Positions 15,552 through 16,069 of a DNA stretch of 16,069 bases are shown piece by piece. A program made the translations under genes and the position numbers. The number at the start of each line of letters is the position of its first letter. Positions within the stretch are counted from its first letter, which is position 1. The stretch is from Stramenopiles sp. TOSAG23-2 (taxonomy: Eukaryota > Sar): contig LT649687.1 in assembly GCA_900128395.1 (NCBI GenBank), forward strand, positions 1 through 16,069, in the 5' to 3' direction. Below the pieces are notes generated by a model. That model saw only the letters and a program-made list of their open reading frames with translations, had not been told where the DNA came from and made no database searches.

Positions 15552-15572
15552 ATATATATATATATATATATA
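15552..15572. repeat. (AT)n microsatellite
   Basis: An uninterrupted alternating AT run of 21 bases lies about 75 bp upstream of the phosphotransferase start codon. It is similar to the TA run in the CIA30/transporter divergent promoter. Confidence 0.95.
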
Positions 15573-15738
15573 ATAATGTCGTCGAACACTTTTATATTTT
15601 AAATATCTTTACACTTTTATTTTATTTATATTAGATATATATAGCACTCTATATTTACCTGTTAATTTTATTTGGGTGGTTGTTTATAGTTGAAGAAACA
15701 ACATCAAAATTTCGCGCATTTTAGCTGCTATTTGCATG

Positions 15739-15999
15739 CTATCGCATCAGTCCCATCAGCCACAAGCGAGTTTTGGAGCCGTCTCTTAAAGATTTTCGGA
15801 TTTTTTCCATGATTTTAATCCGGCTTTCCTGGCTTTCCAGTTTCCTGGCTTTTCCAGCTTTCCTGGCTTTCCAGCTTTCTGGCTTTCCTGGCTTTCCAGC
15901 TTTCTGGCTTTCCAGCTTTCCATCAGCTTTCCTGCGGCATGACGACATTGACTGAACACATATTACATCATCATCAAAAAATCGATCGGAAAAAATCAT
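15739..15999 (-). CDS. Doubtful 86-codon ORF containing the minisatellite
   Basis: An ATG at 15999 opens a frame to a TAG at 15739. The N-terminal part (MIFSDRFFDDDVICVQSMSS) and the C-terminal part (IMEKIRKSLRDGSK, LMGLMR) are non-repetitive and flank the repeated Lys/Gly/Glu/Trp section. Unlike the other predicted genes, its ATG has T rather than A at -3, and I recognise no domain. The long frame may simply follow from a stop-free repeat. I keep it only as a possible gene. Confidence 0.2.
   Translation of the reverse strand: MIFSDRFFDDDVICVQSMSSCRRKADGKLESQKAGKPGKPESWKARKAGKARKLESQESRIKIMEKIRKSLRDGSKTRLWLMGLMR
15822..15933. repeat. GGCTTTCCT/GGCTTTCCA minisatellite
   Basis: About 13 imperfect tandem units of 7-11 bp alternate between GGCTTTCCT and (G)GCTTTCCA, with occasional one- or two-base losses and one insertion (CATCA). 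The minus-strand unit is GGAAAGC followed by CA or TG. On the minus strand the array reads without stops as a Lys/Gly/Ala/Pro/Glu/Trp/Ser-rich peptide (for example KAGKPGKPESWKARKAGKAR), and on the plus strand as a Phe/Pro/Leu-rich one. The array sits in a local G+C-rich island. Confidence 0.85.
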
Positions 16000-16069
16000 A
16001 TAAATATATACTAATAGATATTCGTTGATGAATACGTAGCAGTATAAGTATACAGGGAAAAGAACGAAG

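Larger units (their letters stand above)
15480..16069. other. Region upstream of the phosphotransferase gene
   Basis: From 15480 to about 15700 the sequence is AT-rich, with a poly-T stretch beside the gene start (A-rich leader on the minus strand) and an AT dinucleotide run; it probably contains the phosphotransferase promoter. From about 15700 to 15960 base composition shifts to clearly higher G+C and holds the minisatellite. The final 100 bases are AT-rich again. No RNA gene was recognised. Confidence 0.45.

Noticed and set aside
1-16069. Scan for tRNA, rRNA, CRISPR and transposase genes
   Set aside because: No tRNA T-loop (GGTTCGANTCC-type) with a matching acceptor stem, no rRNA-like block, no regularly spaced repeats with unique spacers, and no transposase or reverse-transcriptase motifs were seen.

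Overview
This window looks like nuclear DNA from an AT-rich, gene-dense unicellular eukaryote whose lineage I cannot place. The reasons are short spliceosomal introns (one secure GT...AG intron of 84 bp, one probable of 92 bp), no Shine-Dalgarno sites, asparagine-rich low-complexity tracts in proteins, and eukaryotic families (UNC93, CIA30/NDUFAF1, SLC37-type organophosphate transporter, F-box, WD40, CHK-like kinase). The standard genetic code is used: TAA, TGA and TAG all serve as stops. Every predicted start codon of a believable gene, on both strands, has A at position -3.

Layout, left to right: a GC-rich hairpin (117-162); a secreted cysteine-free orphan protein (+, 379-1167); a pyrimidine tract and an orphan coding-like tail (1348-1509); a two-exon UNC93-like membrane protein (+, 1526-3064); a CIA30/NDUFAF1-like complex I assembly factor (-, 3444-4250); an organophosphate/sugar-phosphate MFS transporter (+, 4660-6093) with a striking stem-loop after its stop (6146-6198); a secreted IPT/TIG plus saposin-like protein (-, 6354-7073); an unrecognised 59-codon ORF (+, 7346-7525); an F-box-like protein (+, 7707-8285); a 1123-residue WD40 / coiled-coil / predicted pseudokinase (-, 8512-11883); a candidate box C/D-like RNA (12033-12217); a small hydrophobic ORF (12472-12624) that may be exon 1 of the next gene; an Asn-rich protein with a SNARE-like C-terminal helix (+, 12726-13535); a CHK/ecdysteroid-kinase-like phosphotransferase (-, 13896-15479); and a GC-rich minisatellite (15822-15933) inside a doubtful ORF.

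The genes do not form an obvious pathway. They are individually transcribed housekeeping and membrane genes in alternating convergent and divergent pairs, with 150-600 bp intergenic spacers. Two transporters flank the mitochondrial assembly factor and two predicted secreted proteins are present, but nothing shows that they act together. The best candidates for new biology are the WD40-pseudokinase architecture, the IPT-saposin architecture, the 53-nt stem-loop, the unannotated small ORFs, the candidate structured RNA and a recurring GU-rich element just after several stop codons.
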